From positions 1 to 64,000 of the forward strand of contig NZ_BJCC01000021.1 of assembly GCF_004309355.1 (NCBI RefSeq): a stretch of 64,000 nt of DNA. The letters run 5' to 3'. Positions 1 to 9,332 of the stretch are shown piece after piece. The notes beneath the pieces are model-generated. The model saw nothing but the letters and a program-made list of their open reading frames with translations. It did not search any database and had not been told where the DNA came from. Each line of letters starts with the position of its first letter. The stretch's first letter is position 1. Both the position numbers and the translations under genes were made by a program. This stretch comes from Enterococcus florum. Lineage in GTDB: Bacteria > Bacillota > Bacilli > Lactobacillales > Enterococcaceae.

Positions 1-53
1 AGAGTGTTTGACTACGGATCAAAAGGTTAGGGGTTCGACTCCTCTTGGGCGCG
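1..53 (+). tRNA. tRNA-Arg (ACG), 5' truncated by window edge
   Basis: Only the 3' part is present: the anticodon stem-loop with ACG (loop ctACGga, stem tttga/tcaaa), the T arm with GGTTCGACTCC, and the acceptor 3' strand GGGCGC with discriminator G at 53. CCA is not encoded. The D arm and the 5' acceptor strand lie outside the window. Confidence 0.9.
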
Positions 54-71
54 TAGTTTTTTTATTTTTAT

Positions 72-145
72 CGGGAAGTAGCTCAGCTTGGTAGAGTACT
101 TGGTTTGGGACCAAGGTGTCGCAGGTTCGAATCCTGTCTTCCCGA
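72..145 (+). tRNA. tRNA-Pro (TGG)
   Basis: Complete cloverleaf: acceptor CGGGAAG pairs with CTTCCCG, the D loop contains AGCTCAGCTTGGTAG, the anticodon stem CTTGG/CCAAG encloses loop ttTGGga, and the T arm is GCAGGTTCGAATCCTGT. The discriminator is A145 and no CCA is encoded. It lies 18 bp after tRNA-Arg and is the last gene of the tRNA cluster, directly followed by a terminator. Confidence 0.95.
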
Positions 146-150
146 TTAAA

Positions 151-176
151 AGAAGGTGCAGACCTTCTTTTTTTTT
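151..176 (+). terminator. Rho-independent terminator of tRNA cluster
   Basis: Stem AGAAGGT/ACCTTCT with a 4-nt loop followed by a run of T, immediately downstream of tRNA-Pro. Confidence 0.9.
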
Positions 177-237
177 ATCCTTTTTTAAAGCTGCAGAATG
201 TTAGGTCTTTCTCCTTTCTTTCGCTTTATAAATTCGA

Positions 238-264
238 TATAATTAAGGTCAGAAATAGTCAATC
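238..264 (+). promoter_or_regulatory. ctsR promoter -10 and CtsR operator
   Basis: TATAAT at 238-243 is followed by GGTCAGAAATAGTCAAT at 248-264, which matches the CtsR heptad direct repeat (RGTCAAA-NAN-RGTCAAA) at nearly every position. The operator covers the expected start site, so CtsR would repress its own operon. The -35 is weak. The call rests on the established CtsR consensus. Confidence 0.85.
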
Positions 265-278
265 AGGAGGAGATTTTT

Positions 279-743
279 ATGAGCAGAAACACCTCTGATT
301 TGATCGAATCTTACTTGAAAAAGATCTTAGAAAGTCATGAGAATATTGAAATCAGACGAGCTGAGATGGCTCAGCTGTTCAACTGTGTTCCTTCTCAGAT
401 CAATTATGTGATCAACACACGGTTTACTTTTCAGCGCGGGTATTTGGTGGAGAGTAAGCGTGGCGGTGGTGGCTATATACGTATCAGTAAAGTTAAGATT
501 TCTGATCAGCATTACTTTTTGGAGCAGTTGATGGATTCTTTTGGTCAAGAGATCTCTGAAGCGAATGCGTTTGGTATCATTCAAAAGCTCTTTGAGGAAG
601 AGATCGTTACAGAAAATGAAGGGAATTTGATGCTAAGTGCGGTTTCTAAAAATGTGCTTGGGATCAGCCAAATTGAAAATAGGTTGCGAGCCAGAATCTT
701 GCACGGATTCTTGGAACGCTTGAGTTATGAAAAAAAGGAGTGA
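279..743 (+). CDS. ctsR: CtsR, heat-shock repressor of clp genes
   Basis: 154-residue transcriptional repressor of class III heat-shock genes. It has the N-terminal winged-helix DNA-binding domain with the conserved glycine-rich wing RGGGGYIRI (near residues 61-69), which acts as the thermosensor in the family, and a C-terminal helical dimerisation domain. The start is set by AGGAGG at 265-270. It is the first gene of a two-gene operon with clpC (6-bp gap). The mcsA and mcsB genes found between ctsR and clpC in Bacillus are absent, as is usual in Lactobacillales. A CtsR box overlaps its own promoter, predicting autoregulation. Confidence 0.95.
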   Translation: MSRNTSDLIESYLKKILESHENIEIRRAEMAQLFNCVPSQINYVINTRFTFQRGYLVESKRGGGGYIRISKVKISDQHYFLEQLMDSFGQEISEANAFGIIQKLFEEEIVTENEGNLMLSAVSKNVLGISQIENRLRARILHGFLERLSYEKKE

Positions 744-749
744 GGATAA

Positions 750-3239
750 ATGGATCAGCTATATACGGAACGCGCAAAAGCTGTTTTGGCTATTGCACAA
801 GAAGAAGCAAAATATTTCAAGCACCGCTCTGTGGGTTCTGAACATTTGCTGCTTGCTTTGGTCATCGAACAGCAAGGAATTGGCGGGAAGGCATTAAGAC
901 AGATGAACGCCAATGAAAATGACATTCGCGAAGAAATTGAACATATGACCGGTTACGGTTCTATGAAGAGTTACCCAGAAGGAAGCTATTTACCTTACTC
1001 TCCAAGAGCAAAACAGATTTTATTTTTTGCTGATGATGAGGCTAAACGTTTCAATGCAAAATTGGTTGGAACAGAACATATTTTATTAGGTTTACTACGA
1101 GATGATGAAATTCTTGCATCCCATATTTTAGTGAATTTGGGTCTAAGTTTAGCTAAAATGCGGCAATTATTGCTTAAAAAAATGGGTGTGAATGAAACGG
1201 CAGTGAACAATCAAAACCGTCGGAAAGCGCCTGCCAAAGCTACACAGAACACCTCTCAGGGAACCCCTACTTTGGATAATCTTGCTCGTGATCTTACTAA
1301 GTTAGCGAGAGAAAAACGACTGGATCCGGTGGTAGGCCGTGAAAGTGAAGTGCGTCGAGTGGTTCAAATTTTAAGTCGCAGAACGAAGAATAATCCTGTT
1401 TTAGTCGGTGAGCCAGGTGTTGGTAAAACAGCGATCGTGGAGGGATTGGCGCAACGGATTATCTCAGAGGATGTTCCTGAGGACATGCGTGGGAAACGTT
1501 TAATGATGTTGGATATGGGAGCATTGGTGGCCGGGACGAAATACCGTGGTGAATTTGAAGACCGCTTAAAAAAAGTCATCGATGAAATCTATCATGATGG
1601 ACAAATTATTTTGTTTATTGATGAGCTGCATACTCTAATTGGTGCTGGCGGAGCAGAAGGTGCGATCGATGCTTCAAATATCTTAAAGCCTGCATTGGCT
1701 CGGGGAGAATTACAAACGATCGGGGCAACTACATTAGACGAGTACCAAAAATACATTGAAAAAGACTCTGCTCTCGAGCGGCGTTTCGCGCGAGTACAAG
1801 TCGAAGAGCCGACTCCGGAAGAAGCAGAACAAATTTTAAGAGGGCTGCGACAAAGGTATGAGGAGCATCACGGTGTCGAGATCACCAATGAGGCCCTTCA
1901 TGCGGCCGTTTCGCTTTCGGTTCGATACATTAATTCTCGTCAGTTGCCGGATAAAGCAATTGATCTGATGGATGAATCGGCAGCCAAAGTGCGCTTGGAT
2001 GCGACAGACGAAGTTTCAGAGTTGACGGAACTGCAAAAGCAAGTAGATGCATTAACAGAGGAAAAAGAAAAGGCGATTCAGAGCCAAGACTTTGAGTCTG
2101 CAGCGCGTTTGAGACTAAAAGAGAAGAAATTGATGCAGGAATTAGAACAGGCAGCCATAACAGAGGCGAAACAAGAAAATGGCTATATTGATCAAGTAAC
2201 GGATGAAGATGTTGCTTCTGTGGTCTCTCAATGGACGGGCGTTCCGCTGCAGCAGCTGGAGAAAAAAGAAAGCCAGCGTCTGCTGGATTTAGAAACATTG
2301 CTTCATAAACGTGTGGTCGGCCAGGATACGGCTGTACGAGCTGTGTCGCGAGCTATCCGTAGAGCCAGAAGCGGGTTGAAGGACCCTAATCGTCCAATCG
2401 GCTCCTTCATGTTCTTAGGTCCGACTGGTGTCGGAAAGACTGAATTGGCTAAGGCTTTGGCTGAAGCAATGTTTGGCAGCGAGGAGTCCTTGATTCGCGT
2501 CGATATGTCTGAATTCATGGAAAAATACAGTACGAGTCGATTGATCGGCTCGCCTCCAGGATATGTCGGTTATGAAGAGGGCGGACAATTGACGGAGAAA
2601 ATTCGTCAAAAACCTTACTCAGTTATCTTATTGGATGAGGTGGAGAAAGCCCATCCGGATGTCTTTAATATTTTGCTGCAAGTACTGGATGATGGACATT
2701 TGACAGATTCTAAAGGCCGCAAGGTGGATTTCAGAAACACGATCTTGATTATGACTTCTAATATCGGAGCAACTGAGATCCGTGAAGAAAAAAATGTTGG
2801 TTTCAACGTTAAGGATATCACGAAGGATCATGATGCGATGGAAAAACGGATATTGGAAGAATTGAAAAAGGCATTTCGTCCAGAATTTCTAAATCGTATC
2901 GATGAGACAGTTGTCTTCCAGTCATTAAGCCAAGAACAGATCCATGAGATCGTCAAGATTATGAGTCGTTCGATCGTGGAACGGATGAAGGAACATGAAA
3001 TCCGAGTTAAAATCACATCGGCAGCGATTGAGGCTATCGGCAAGGTTGGTTTTGATCCTGAATACGGGGCACGTCCAATTCGGCGAGCACTGCAAAAAGA
3101 AGTAGAGGATCGATTGGCTGAAGCATTGCTTTCAGGGCAGATTCAGCTAGGGGATGCGGTTACGATCGGTGCCAGCAAAGGAAAAGTCACTTTGACTGTT
3201 CGTGCACCGAAAGAAACGAAGATTCCTCAAAATGTTTAA
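750..3239 (+). CDS. clpC: ClpC, AAA+ ATPase subunit of ClpCP protease
   Basis: 829-residue Hsp100 unfoldase that feeds substrates to ClpP. Visible parts: the double Clp-N repeat (residues 1-145), NBD1 with Walker A GEPGVGKT (about 221) and Walker B ILFIDE, a coiled M-domain insertion (about 410-480) typical of ClpC rather than ClpA, NBD2 with GPTGVGKT (about 557), and the ClpP-binding loop tripeptide VGF near residue 683. Full length for the family. Ribosome-binding site AAGGAG precedes the ATG by a few bases. Co-transcribed with ctsR and followed by a strong terminator. Confidence 0.97.
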   Translation: MDQLYTERAKAVLAIAQEEAKYFKHRSVGSEHLLLALVIEQQGIGGKALRQMNANENDIREEIEHMTGYGSMKSYPEGSYLPYSPRAKQILFFADDEAKRFNAKLVGTEHILLGLLRDDEILASHILVNLGLSLAKMRQLLLKKMGVNETAVNNQNRRKAPAKATQNTSQGTPTLDNLARDLTKLAREKRLDPVVGRESEVRRVVQILSRRTKNNPVLVGEPGVGKTAIVEGLAQRIISEDVPEDMRGKRLMMLDMGALVAGTKYRGEFEDRLKKVIDEIYHDGQIILFIDELHTLIGAGGAEGAIDASNILKPALARGELQTIGATTLDEYQKYIEKDSALERRFARVQVEEPTPEEAEQILRGLRQRYEEHHGVEITNEALHAAVSLSVRYINSRQLPDKAIDLMDESAAKVRLDATDEVSELTELQKQVDALTEEKEKAIQSQDFESAARLRLKEKKLMQELEQAAITEAKQENGYIDQVTDEDVASVVSQWTGVPLQQLEKKESQRLLDLETLLHKRVVGQDTAVRAVSRAIRRARSGLKDPNRPIGSFMFLGPTGVGKTELAKALAEAMFGSEESLIRVDMSEFMEKYSTSRLIGSPPGYVGYEEGGQLTEKIRQKPYSVILLDEVEKAHPDVFNILLQVLDDGHLTDSKGRKVDFRNTILIMTSNIGATEIREEKNVGFNVKDITKDHDAMEKRILEELKKAFRPEFLNRIDETVVFQSLSQEQIHEIVKIMSRSIVERMKEHEIRVKITSAAIEAIGKVGFDPEYGARPIRRALQKEVEDRLAEALLSGQIQLGDAVTIGASKGKVTLTVRAPKETKIPQNV

Positions 3240-3245
3240 TCATTT

Positions 3246-3280
3246 AGAAGTTTTCCGATTTAGGAAAGCTTCTTTTTTTT
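3246..3280 (+). terminator. Terminator of ctsR-clpC
   Basis: Stem AGAAGTTTTCC/GGAAAGCTTCT (one G-U pair) followed by eight T. Confidence 0.9.
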
Positions 3281-3290
3281 AGAAAGCTAG

Positions 3291-3319
3291 TTGGAAACTT
3301 TTGGAAGCTGTGATAGTAT
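3291..3319 (+). promoter_or_regulatory. SigA-type promoter of the U32 gene pair
   Basis: TTGGAA (3291-3296), 17-bp spacer, TAGTAT (3314-3319), upstream of the gene that starts at 3397. Confidence 0.7.
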
Positions 3320-3396
3320 GAAACAGTTATAAAGATGGAGAAAATTCAAGTTATGTGAATGGATCTGTTTAGTGAGAGAAAAAAGGAGCAAATCGT

Positions 3397-4317
3397 ATGA
3401 TCGAGATCATTGCTACAGCAGAGTCGATGGCACAGGCCAAGTCCCTGCTGGCTGCGGGTGTAGATACGTTGTACATAGGAGAGGAAACTTACGGGTTGCG
3501 TCTGCCGTACTCTTTTTCAAGAGAAGAACAAAAGGAATTGATTGACGATGCCCATCAAAAGGGAAAAAAAATCAATGTGGCTGTCAATGGGATCATGCAT
3601 CCGGATAAAATGAAGGCTATTCCTGAATACCTAGAATTTTTAGCTGCGTGTCGACCAGACCGTGTGGTAGTTGGGGACACCGGGGTCATTTATTTATTGC
3701 GAAAAGGCAATTACCAGCTGCCATTTATTTATGATGCGGAGATTTTGGTCACCAACGCTCGTCAGATCAATTTTTGGCAGAAAAAAGGGGCTTCTGGTGC
3801 GGTGTTAGCAAGAGAGGTCCCATTTGAAGAAATGAAGATTTTGGCTCAGCAGATTTCGATTCCAACAGAAATATTGGTTTATGGAGCAACCTGTATTCAC
3901 CAATCAATGCGTCCATTGCTGCAAAACTATTTTAAGTATACGAATCAAGATGAAGCCATCGATCGTGAACGGGGATTGTTTCTTTCAGAGCCAAAGAAAA
4001 CAGAAACGCATTATTCTATCTATGAGGACCAGCATGGTACCCATATTTTTGCGGACAATGATCTAAATTTGATTGCGGAATTGGCAGAACTATCCCAGCA
4101 TGGTTTTACGACTTGGAAACTGGATGGGTTGTTCACCCCCGGAGAACAGTTTGTTGAGATTGTTAAACAGTTTGTGGCGGCCAAGGAAGCTTTGGCAGCA
4201 AATGTTTGGACGAAAGAAAAACAACAAGCGGCTGCGGAAAAAATTCGTTCATTGCATCCGCCAGCTCGAGGCTTAGATACTGGGTTTTATCATTTGGATC
4301 CTACGGCGATCAAATAA
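3397..4317 (+). CDS. trhP1: U32-family protein, tRNA 5-hydroxyuridine synthesis subunit (TrhP1/YrrN-like)
   Basis: 306-residue protein of peptidase family U32, annotated by homology as a protease. The adjacent short/long U32 pair is the arrangement known from Bacillus yrrN-yrrO, whose products are needed for prephenate-dependent 5-hydroxylation of U34 in tRNA. Visible: the N-terminal barrel signature AGVDTLYIGEETYGLR and the conserved core VYGATCIH. It lacks the downstream cysteine-rich motif present in the longer partner, as expected for the short paralogue. Strong AAAGGAG before the ATG; the SD of the next gene overlaps its stop codon, so translation is probably coupled. Confidence 0.8.
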   Translation: MIEIIATAESMAQAKSLLAAGVDTLYIGEETYGLRLPYSFSREEQKELIDDAHQKGKKINVAVNGIMHPDKMKAIPEYLEFLAACRPDRVVVGDTGVIYLLRKGNYQLPFIYDAEILVTNARQINFWQKKGASGAVLAREVPFEEMKILAQQISIPTEILVYGATCIHQSMRPLLQNYFKYTNQDEAIDRERGLFLSEPKKTETHYSIYEDQHGTHIFADNDLNLIAELAELSQHGFTTWKLDGLFTPGEQFVEIVKQFVAAKEALAANVWTKEKQQAAAEKIRSLHPPARGLDTGFYHLDPTAIK

Positions 4318-4334
4318 AGGAGCAAAACAGAACA

Positions 4335-5576
4335 ATGGAACAAAAACGTCTAAAACGGCCAGAGGTCTTGGCACCAGCCGGAACGTTAGAAAAACTGAAA
4401 ACAGCGATCCATTACGGTGCAGATGCTGTCTACATTGGCGGAGATGCGTATGGACTGCGGTCGCGTGCTGGAAACTTTTCGTTTGAAGAAATGGAAGAAG
4501 GCGTTGCTTTTGCAAAGAAACACCATGCAAAAGTTTACGTTGCTGCAAACATGGTAACCCATGAGGGAAATGAGCAGGGAGCTGGAGCGTTCTTCCGAAA
4601 ATTGCGGGATATTGGTATCTCCGCAGTAATCATTTCGGACCCTGCATTGATCGAGATTTGTGCAGCGGAAGCACCGGGGCTGGAGATTCATCTTTCTACT
4701 CAAGCTTCTGCGACCAATTATGAAACTTTAGAGTTTTGGAAAGAGGAGGGCTTGGAACGCGTCGTACTCGCACGAGAAGTTTCGATGGCGGAATTGGCAG
4801 AGATTCGTCGGCATACCGATATTCAAATTGAGGCCTTCGTTCATGGCGCAATGTGTATTTCCTATTCTGGCCGCTGTACTTTGTCCAACCATATGTCGAT
4901 GCGCGATGCGAATCGAGGCGGTTGTTCTCAATCCTGTCGCTGGAAATATGAACTGTTTGATATGCCGTTTGCCAAAGAACATCGTTCATTGACTGAAAAT
5001 GGCGATGTAACAGAAGAGTTTTCTATGAGTGCAGTGGACATGTCAATGATCGAGCATATTCCCGATTTGATTGAAAATGGCGTTGACAGCTTAAAGATCG
5101 AAGGTCGGATGAAATCGATCCATTATGTTTCCACGGTTTCCAACGTGTACAAAGCAGCAGTCGATAGTTACATGGAGGACCCAGAAAATTACGTGTGCAA
5201 ACAAGAATGGATCGATGAGCTTTGGAAAGTCGCGCAACGTGAATTATCGACCGGTTTCTATTATCATGTACCTACGGAGGACGACCAATTATTCGGAGCT
5301 CGCCGTAAAATTCCAGTTTACAAATTCATTGGAGAAGTATTGAGCTATGATGAAGCAACGAAGACGGCGACGATTCGTCAACGAAACCATTTCAGAGTTG
5401 GTGACGAAATCGAATTTTACGGTCCAAATTTCCACCATTTTGAACAAACAGTTGCTGAGATGAAGAATGATGAGGGCGAAACGATTGATCGTGCTCCAAA
5501 TCCAATGATGGTTTTAACGATGCCAGTCGCTCAACCAGTCAAACCGGGTGATATGATTCGCAAGAAGAAAGACTGA
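4335..5576 (+). CDS. trhP2: U32-family protein, tRNA 5-hydroxyuridine synthesis subunit (TrhP2/YrrO-like)
   Basis: 413-residue long-form U32 protein. It shows APAGTLEKLKTAIHYGADAVYIGG, the U32 signature region EAFVHGAMCISYSGRC with further conserved cysteines (GGCSQSCRW) that in this family can hold an Fe-S cluster, and the C-terminal beta-barrel domain. The ATG at 4335 is chosen because AAAGGAG at 4316-4322 fits it; an upstream in-frame start at 4206 would overlap the preceding gene by over 100 bp and has no SD. Forms an operon with the preceding short paralogue. Function is inferred from the gene pair and family. Confidence 0.85.
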   Translation: MEQKRLKRPEVLAPAGTLEKLKTAIHYGADAVYIGGDAYGLRSRAGNFSFEEMEEGVAFAKKHHAKVYVAANMVTHEGNEQGAGAFFRKLRDIGISAVIISDPALIEICAAEAPGLEIHLSTQASATNYETLEFWKEEGLERVVLAREVSMAELAEIRRHTDIQIEAFVHGAMCISYSGRCTLSNHMSMRDANRGGCSQSCRWKYELFDMPFAKEHRSLTENGDVTEEFSMSAVDMSMIEHIPDLIENGVDSLKIEGRMKSIHYVSTVSNVYKAAVDSYMEDPENYVCKQEWIDELWKVAQRELSTGFYYHVPTEDDQLFGARRKIPVYKFIGEVLSYDEATKTATIRQRNHFRVGDEIEFYGPNFHHFEQTVAEMKNDEGETIDRAPNPMMVLTMPVAQPVKPGDMIRKKKD

Positions 5577-5594
5577 GAGTACTCAGTCTTTTTT
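5569..5594 (+). terminator. Terminator of U32 operon
   Basis: Stem AAGACTGAG/CTCAGTCTT with a 4-nt loop and T run. The stop codon of the U32 gene lies in the left arm. Confidence 0.9.
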
Positions 5595-5637
5595 GCAGAT
5601 ATGAAGTCGTCTGAAAAGCATAAAGGGAGGAATTTTG

Positions 5638-6987
5638 ATGGAACAATATGATTACATCGTCATCGGCGGTGGAAGCGGCGGGATCGCTTCGGCCAATCGT
5701 GCTGGGATGCATGGGGCCAAAGTACTGTTGATCGAAGGAAATCAGATTGGCGGAACTTGTGTAAATGTAGGGTGTGTACCGAAAAAAGTAATGTGGCAAG
5801 CCAGCAGTATGCTGGAAATGCTGGAGCGTGATGTTGAAAGCTACGGTATTCAAGCCGAGGTGAAGGACTTTGATTTTACTCAATTGGTCGAGCGTAGAGA
5901 AAAGTATATTGATTTTCTGCACGGGGCTTACAATCGCGGGCTAGATAGTAACCAAGTAAAACGTGTCTATGGATATGCTTCCTTCAAAACGGATCACGTG
6001 GTCACTGTCAATGAGCAGGACTATACAGCACCGCATATTTTGATTGCTACAGGCGGACGACCAACAGAAATGCAGATTCCTGGCGGTGAATTGGCGATCG
6101 ATTCGAATGGCTTTTTTGCTTTGAAAAAACAACCTAGAAAAGTCATCATGTTGGGGGCCGGCTACATTGCAGCTGAATTGAGTGGTGTACTGCAAGGTAT
6201 GGGGACGCAAGTTCATTGGGCTTTTCGCTATGGGCAGCCACTTCGTACGTTTGATAAAATGCTAGCAGAAAATTTAATGGATATCTACAAAGACAATCAC
6301 ATGCAATTACATCCATACTATGTTGCTGAAAAAATCGAGAAGGATGCTGAGGGTGATTACACGGTTTACTTTGAAAATGGAGAGACCCTGACTGGGGACT
6401 GTGTGATTTTTGCGGGTGGACGAACACCAAATACCGACAAATTAGGAATCGAACATACCGCTGTTGCGTTGGATGAAAAGGGTTTTGTTAAAGTCGATAA
6501 ATTTCAAAATACTACAGCAGATGGAATCTATGCTATTGGTGATGTTATCGGCAAGATTGATCTAACACCTGTTGCCATTGCTGCAGGTCGCCGATTGTCT
6601 GAACGATTGTTTAATGGTAAAAAGGACGAATATTTGGATTATGATAATATTCCAACTGTCATCTTCACCCATCCAACGATCGCGACGATCGGTTTGTCTG
6701 AAGAGCAGGCGATTCGACGATATGGGACCAAAGAAATCAAAATTTACCATTCTCGGTTTACACCAATGTATTTTGCATTAGGCGAATATCGTCAAAAGTG
6801 CGATATGAAATTGGTTTGTTTAGGTGAAGAAGAAAAAATCATCGGACTGCATGGCATTGGCGTCGGTGTGGACGAAATGCTGCAAGGCTTTGCAGTAGCT
6901 ATAAAAATGGGCGCAACCAAGAAAGATTTTGACAACACTGTAGCGATACATCCAACCGGCAGTGAAGAATTTGTCACGATGAGATAA
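5638..6987 (+). CDS. gor: Glutathione-disulfide reductase
   Basis: 449-residue FAD/NADPH pyridine nucleotide-disulfide oxidoreductase that reduces glutathione disulfide. Visible: FAD-binding GGGSGG near residue 10, redox-active [13 protein letters not shown], second dinucleotide fold GAGYIAAE with a basic arginine further on as in NADPH enzymes, ATG-type AIGD motif, and the C-terminal [12 protein letters not shown] with the catalytic His-Glu pair typical of glutathione reductase. The ATG at 5638 has AGGGAGG 7 bp upstream; a TTG one codon earlier is less likely. Single-gene unit with its own terminator. Confidence 0.93.
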   Translation: MEQYDYIVIGGGSGGIASANRAGMHGAKVLLIEGNQIGGTCVNVGCVPKKVMWQASSMLEMLERDVESYGIQAEVKDFDFTQLVERREKYIDFLHGAYNRGLDSNQVKRVYGYASFKTDHVVTVNEQDYTAPHILIATGGRPTEMQIPGGELAIDSNGFFALKKQPRKVIMLGAGYIAAELSGVLQGMGTQVHWAFRYGQPLRTFDKMLAENLMDIYKDNHMQLHPYYVAEKIEKDAEGDYTVYFENGETLTGDCVIFAGGRTPNTDKLGIEHTAVALDEKGFVKVDKFQNTTADGIYAIGDVIGKIDLTPVAIAAGRRLSERLFNGKKDEYLDYDNIPTVIFTHPTIATIGLSEEQAIRRYGTKEIKIYHSRFTPMYFALGEYRQKCDMKLVCLGEEEKIIGLHGIGVGVDEMLQGFAVAIKMGATKKDFDNTVAIHPTGSEEFVTMR

Positions 6988-6997
6988 CAAAAATAAA

Positions 6998-7053
6998 CCT
7001 CTGGTATGACTTTTTAGAAAGCTATCTAAAAGGCTCACTAGAGGCTTTTTTTT
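6998..7053 (+). terminator. Long terminator hairpin after gor, overlapping end of convergent gene
   Basis: Outer stem CCTCTGGT/ACTAGAGG and inner stem CTTTTTAGA/TCTAAAAG, followed by nine T on the + strand. The stop codon of the convergent minus-strand gene (7022) sits inside the structure. Confidence 0.8.
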
Positions 7054-7582
7054 CGATCCAAGCAGTGTTCGCTTTCAGAGGAAGCGATAGTTTGTTGAGA
7101 TGTCTCAACAAGATACGCACCAGAAGTCCAATACCACTTCCTGCAAGAATTCCGGCAAATCCTAGCAAAGGCAAGGTTAATAAGACTGCTGGAGATTGTG
7201 CAATCCATGCGGCGACAAGCAATTGACCGAAATTGTGCATAAAGCCTCCTAAGCCGCTGACGCCTAAAACGGTCACACGAGCTGGCCCCAGCAATTGCAT
7301 CAGGCTCATTGCCAAGAAGCTCAAAAAGGCTCCGATCGTACTATAAAGCAGCATAGACACGGTTCCTCCTAATAAGGTCACCAGCAAGAGACGAGCGGTG
7401 ATGACAAAAACAGTCTCTTTTTTTGTTAGAGTAAACAAGCTGATCAGGGTGACAATATTGGTCAACCCTAGCTTGATCGTAGGAGCAAAGGCAAAAGGAG
7501 TGGGCAGCAAATTTTCCAATAACCCCAGTACGACTGCCTGAGCGATCAGTAAAGCTAAAAATATCAATTTTTTATGGGTCAA
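7022..7582 (-). CDS. Gx transporter family membrane protein (EetB-like, Hpre_diP_synt_I domain)
   Basis: 186-residue protein with about five hydrophobic segments, beginning with a TM helix and the conserved segment LENLLPTPFAFAPTIKLGLTNIV that marks the Gx transporter/heptaprenyl diphosphate synthase component I family (older name; no enzymatic signature is visible). It overlaps the NusG-domain gene upstream by 11 bp. In Listeria and other Firmicutes the same pair sits in the flavin-based extracellular electron transfer locus with an ApbE flavinyltransferase. That ApbE gene is divergently adjacent here, so a role in supplying or moving flavin/quinone electrons is inferred, not shown. Confidence 0.75.
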   Translation of the reverse strand: MTHKKLIFLALLIAQAVVLGLLENLLPTPFAFAPTIKLGLTNIVTLISLFTLTKKETVFVITARLLLVTLLGGTVSMLLYSTIGAFLSFLAMSLMQLLGPARVTVLGVSGLGGFMHNFGQLLVAAWIAQSPAVLLTLPLLGFAGILAGSGIGLLVRILLRHLNKLSLPLKANTAWIEKKASSEPFR

Positions 7583-7961
7583 AGGTGTCTCCTCCTTCCA
7601 AAGGAATTTCGATCACTAATTTATGCGGCAAGCAAACGATAGTCTCACCGCTTTGTTCGATCCAGCCCTGATGGACACAACGCTGGTCAGGACAACTGGC
7701 GGAACGGATGCGGATCCGTTGGTCCTTTATCTCGATCACATTTGTATCCCCATCCTCTGCGCGATAGGTGTAGGTATACTGTTCGCCCTCAGCAAGAGTA
7801 AATTGCTGGATTTCTTGACCGTCGACACGCAGGACAGCAGAATGAACCGGAGTTCTCCCAACGATCAGCCAAGGGATGACTGCTATTATCATTAGGCCTG
7901 TCAAAATTACCAAATCCATCGGTTTAAAGTAATTGTTCAATTTTTCAGCGAATGCTTTCAT
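7572..7961 (-). CDS. NusG domain II-containing membrane-anchored protein (EetA-like)
   Basis: 129 residues: one N-terminal TM helix (about 16-35) and an extracytoplasmic domain with the family signature SCPDQRCVHQGWI and VCLPHKL, three conserved cysteines. The domain resembles domain II of some NusG proteins and occurs in electron-transfer gene clusters. The ATG at 7961 has AAGGA upstream on the minus strand. Translationally coupled to the downstream Gx-family gene and divergent from apbE, sharing an 66-bp intergenic region that contains a near-perfect palindrome. Confidence 0.75.
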   Translation of the reverse strand: MKAFAEKLNNYFKPMDLVILTGLMIIAVIPWLIVGRTPVHSAVLRVDGQEIQQFTLAEGEQYTYTYRAEDGDTNVIEIKDQRIRIRSASCPDQRCVHQGWIEQSGETIVCLPHKLVIEIPLEGGDTFDP

Positions 7962-7975
7962 TGTCTTTTTCCTTC

Positions 7976-8003
7976 ATGATAAACTTATAGATAAGTCTAT
8001 CAT
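7976..8003. promoter_or_regulatory. 28-bp inverted repeat in divergent eetA-like/apbE promoter region
   Basis: Arms of 13 bp, ATGATAAACTTAT and ATAAGTCTATCAT, separated by AG, with one mismatch. It lies in the 66-bp region between the divergent starts, just upstream of apbE AAGGAG (8016-8021). Likely a dimeric repressor operator controlling both directions; the regulator is unknown. Confidence 0.55.
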
Positions 8004-8027
8004 ATAAAAAGGGATAAGGAGAACTCA

Positions 8028-9020
8028 ATGAAAAAGCGATGGGGTATCTTTTTTCTTCTGCTGTTTTTTTTGACCAGTTGTGGGTCACAAGGTCAGTATT
8101 TGGACGTTCCTGAACAGCAGGAAGGATTTTTCTTAGACACATATATTCAAATAAAAATCTACGATCGTGACAAGCGGTCGGTATTGGAGCAGGCGTTTCA
8201 ACAGGTGGAGAAGTTGGATAAGCAATTGTCTTCTTATCGTGCTGGCTCCGAGATCGATCAAGTCAATCAATCGGCAGGTCAAAAGCCTGTAAAAGTATCT
8301 AAAAAAACATTTGAATTGGTCAAAACTGCTTATGAGTATTCGAAACAATCGGAAGGGCTGTTTGATTTGACGATCGGTCCGATCGTTCAACTGTGGCGTG
8401 TGGGAACGGACGAAGCACGAAAGCCAACTCAGGAAGAGATCGATGCCGCATTGATCAAGGTCGATTATCAAAAGGTTCAACTAAATGAGACTGAGCAGAG
8501 TGTTTATTTGAAGGAAAGCGGCATGTCTTTGGACTTGGGAGGCATCGCAAAAGGATTTATTTCTGATCAAATTGCTGCGATGCTGCGAGAAGCAGAGGTG
8601 ACGAGCGCTATTTTAGATTTTGGAGGAAATATTATTGTTATCGGTAAAAATCCTTCCGGTAAGGCCTGGACAGTCGGGATTCAAGATCCCAAGGAGCCTA
8701 GCAAGGTGATAGGTACGATTCAGGCGACAGACCAAGCGGTTATTACTTCGGGAAATTACCAGCGGTACAGTGAATTCGAGGGTCAACGATACCATCATTT
8801 GATGAATCCTCAGACCGGCTATCCCTTCGAGTCGGGAGTGGCGAGTGTCACAGTTGTTGCTTCAAACGCAACGCAAGGGGATGCACTATCAACGACCTTG
8901 TTTGGTTTAGGAGAGAACGAACAGCTGCAATCAGAGGAAGAGGTTGGCGCAGTATTTATTGATCATGAGAATAGGATCGACGTAACACCGAAATTGGAAG
9001 AACAATTTACAGCTAGGTAA
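8028..9020 (+). CDS. apbE: ApbE lipoprotein, FAD:protein FMN transferase
   Basis: 330-residue exported flavinyltransferase that attaches FMN to threonine in extracytoplasmic redox proteins. Lipoprotein signal with LTSC (Cys18) predicts anchoring on the outer face of the membrane. Family motifs seen: LDTYIQIKIYD near the mature start, SYRAGSEIDQVN, DLGGIAKGF, and GDALSTTLFGLG near the C terminus that contributes Mg2+ binding. AAGGAG precedes the ATG. It is divergent from the NusG-II/Gx pair. No flavinylated partner such as PplA or FrdA is in the window. Confidence 0.92.
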   Translation: MKKRWGIFFLLLFFLTSCGSQGQYLDVPEQQEGFFLDTYIQIKIYDRDKRSVLEQAFQQVEKLDKQLSSYRAGSEIDQVNQSAGQKPVKVSKKTFELVKTAYEYSKQSEGLFDLTIGPIVQLWRVGTDEARKPTQEEIDAALIKVDYQKVQLNETEQSVYLKESGMSLDLGGIAKGFISDQIAAMLREAEVTSAILDFGGNIIVIGKNPSGKAWTVGIQDPKEPSKVIGTIQATDQAVITSGNYQRYSEFEGQRYHHLMNPQTGYPFESGVASVTVVASNATQGDALSTTLFGLGENEQLQSEEEVGAVFIDHENRIDVTPKLEEQFTAR

Positions 9021-9024
9021 AAGA

Positions 9025-9077
9025 GTGCAGCCATCCACTTGAAACTTGTTGTTTCTTGAGGGGTGCTGCACCTTTTT
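9025..9077 (+). terminator. Terminator of apbE
   Basis: Outer stem GTGCAGC/GCTGCAC plus an inner GAAAC/GTTTC stem, followed by CTTTTTC. Confidence 0.75.
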
Positions 9078-9108
9078 CGTAAAAAAATCCAGGGATTTGC
9101 TCTCTGGA

Positions 9109-9312
9109 TCAGTCTTCGATATATTCCAAAAGGTCTCCGGGCTGACATTCCAGCACTTTGCATATTTCGTTTAGTGTAGAAAAACGGACTGCTTTGGCCT
9201 TTCCAGTCTTTAGAATGGAAATATTAGCATTGGTCATACCAACTCGTTTGGCTAGTTCGCCAGACGAGATTTTTCGTTTTGCCAACATTACATCCAAATT
9301 TACTTGAATCAT
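9109..9312 (-). CDS. XRE-family HTH regulator (YozG-like)
   Basis: 67 residues that are almost entirely one helix-turn-helix domain: SGELAKRVGMTNANISILKTGKAKAVRFSTL, followed by the conserved ending CQPGDLLEYIED. Proteins of this size and ending are the small Cro/C1-type regulators encoded next to DUF2975 membrane proteins. It lies 20 bp downstream of such a gene on the same strand, so the two form an operon. Probably controls its own operon; no target is demonstrated. Confidence 0.85.
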   Translation of the reverse strand: MIQVNLDVMLAKRKISSGELAKRVGMTNANISILKTGKAKAVRFSTLNEICKVLECQPGDLLEYIED

Positions 9313-9332
9313 CGTTTTATTCTCCTCTCGTA

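Noticed and set aside
116-298. Small + strand ORF of 60 codons overlapping tRNA-Pro and the ctsR promoter
   Set aside because: It starts inside the tRNA, crosses a terminator and has no ribosome-binding site.
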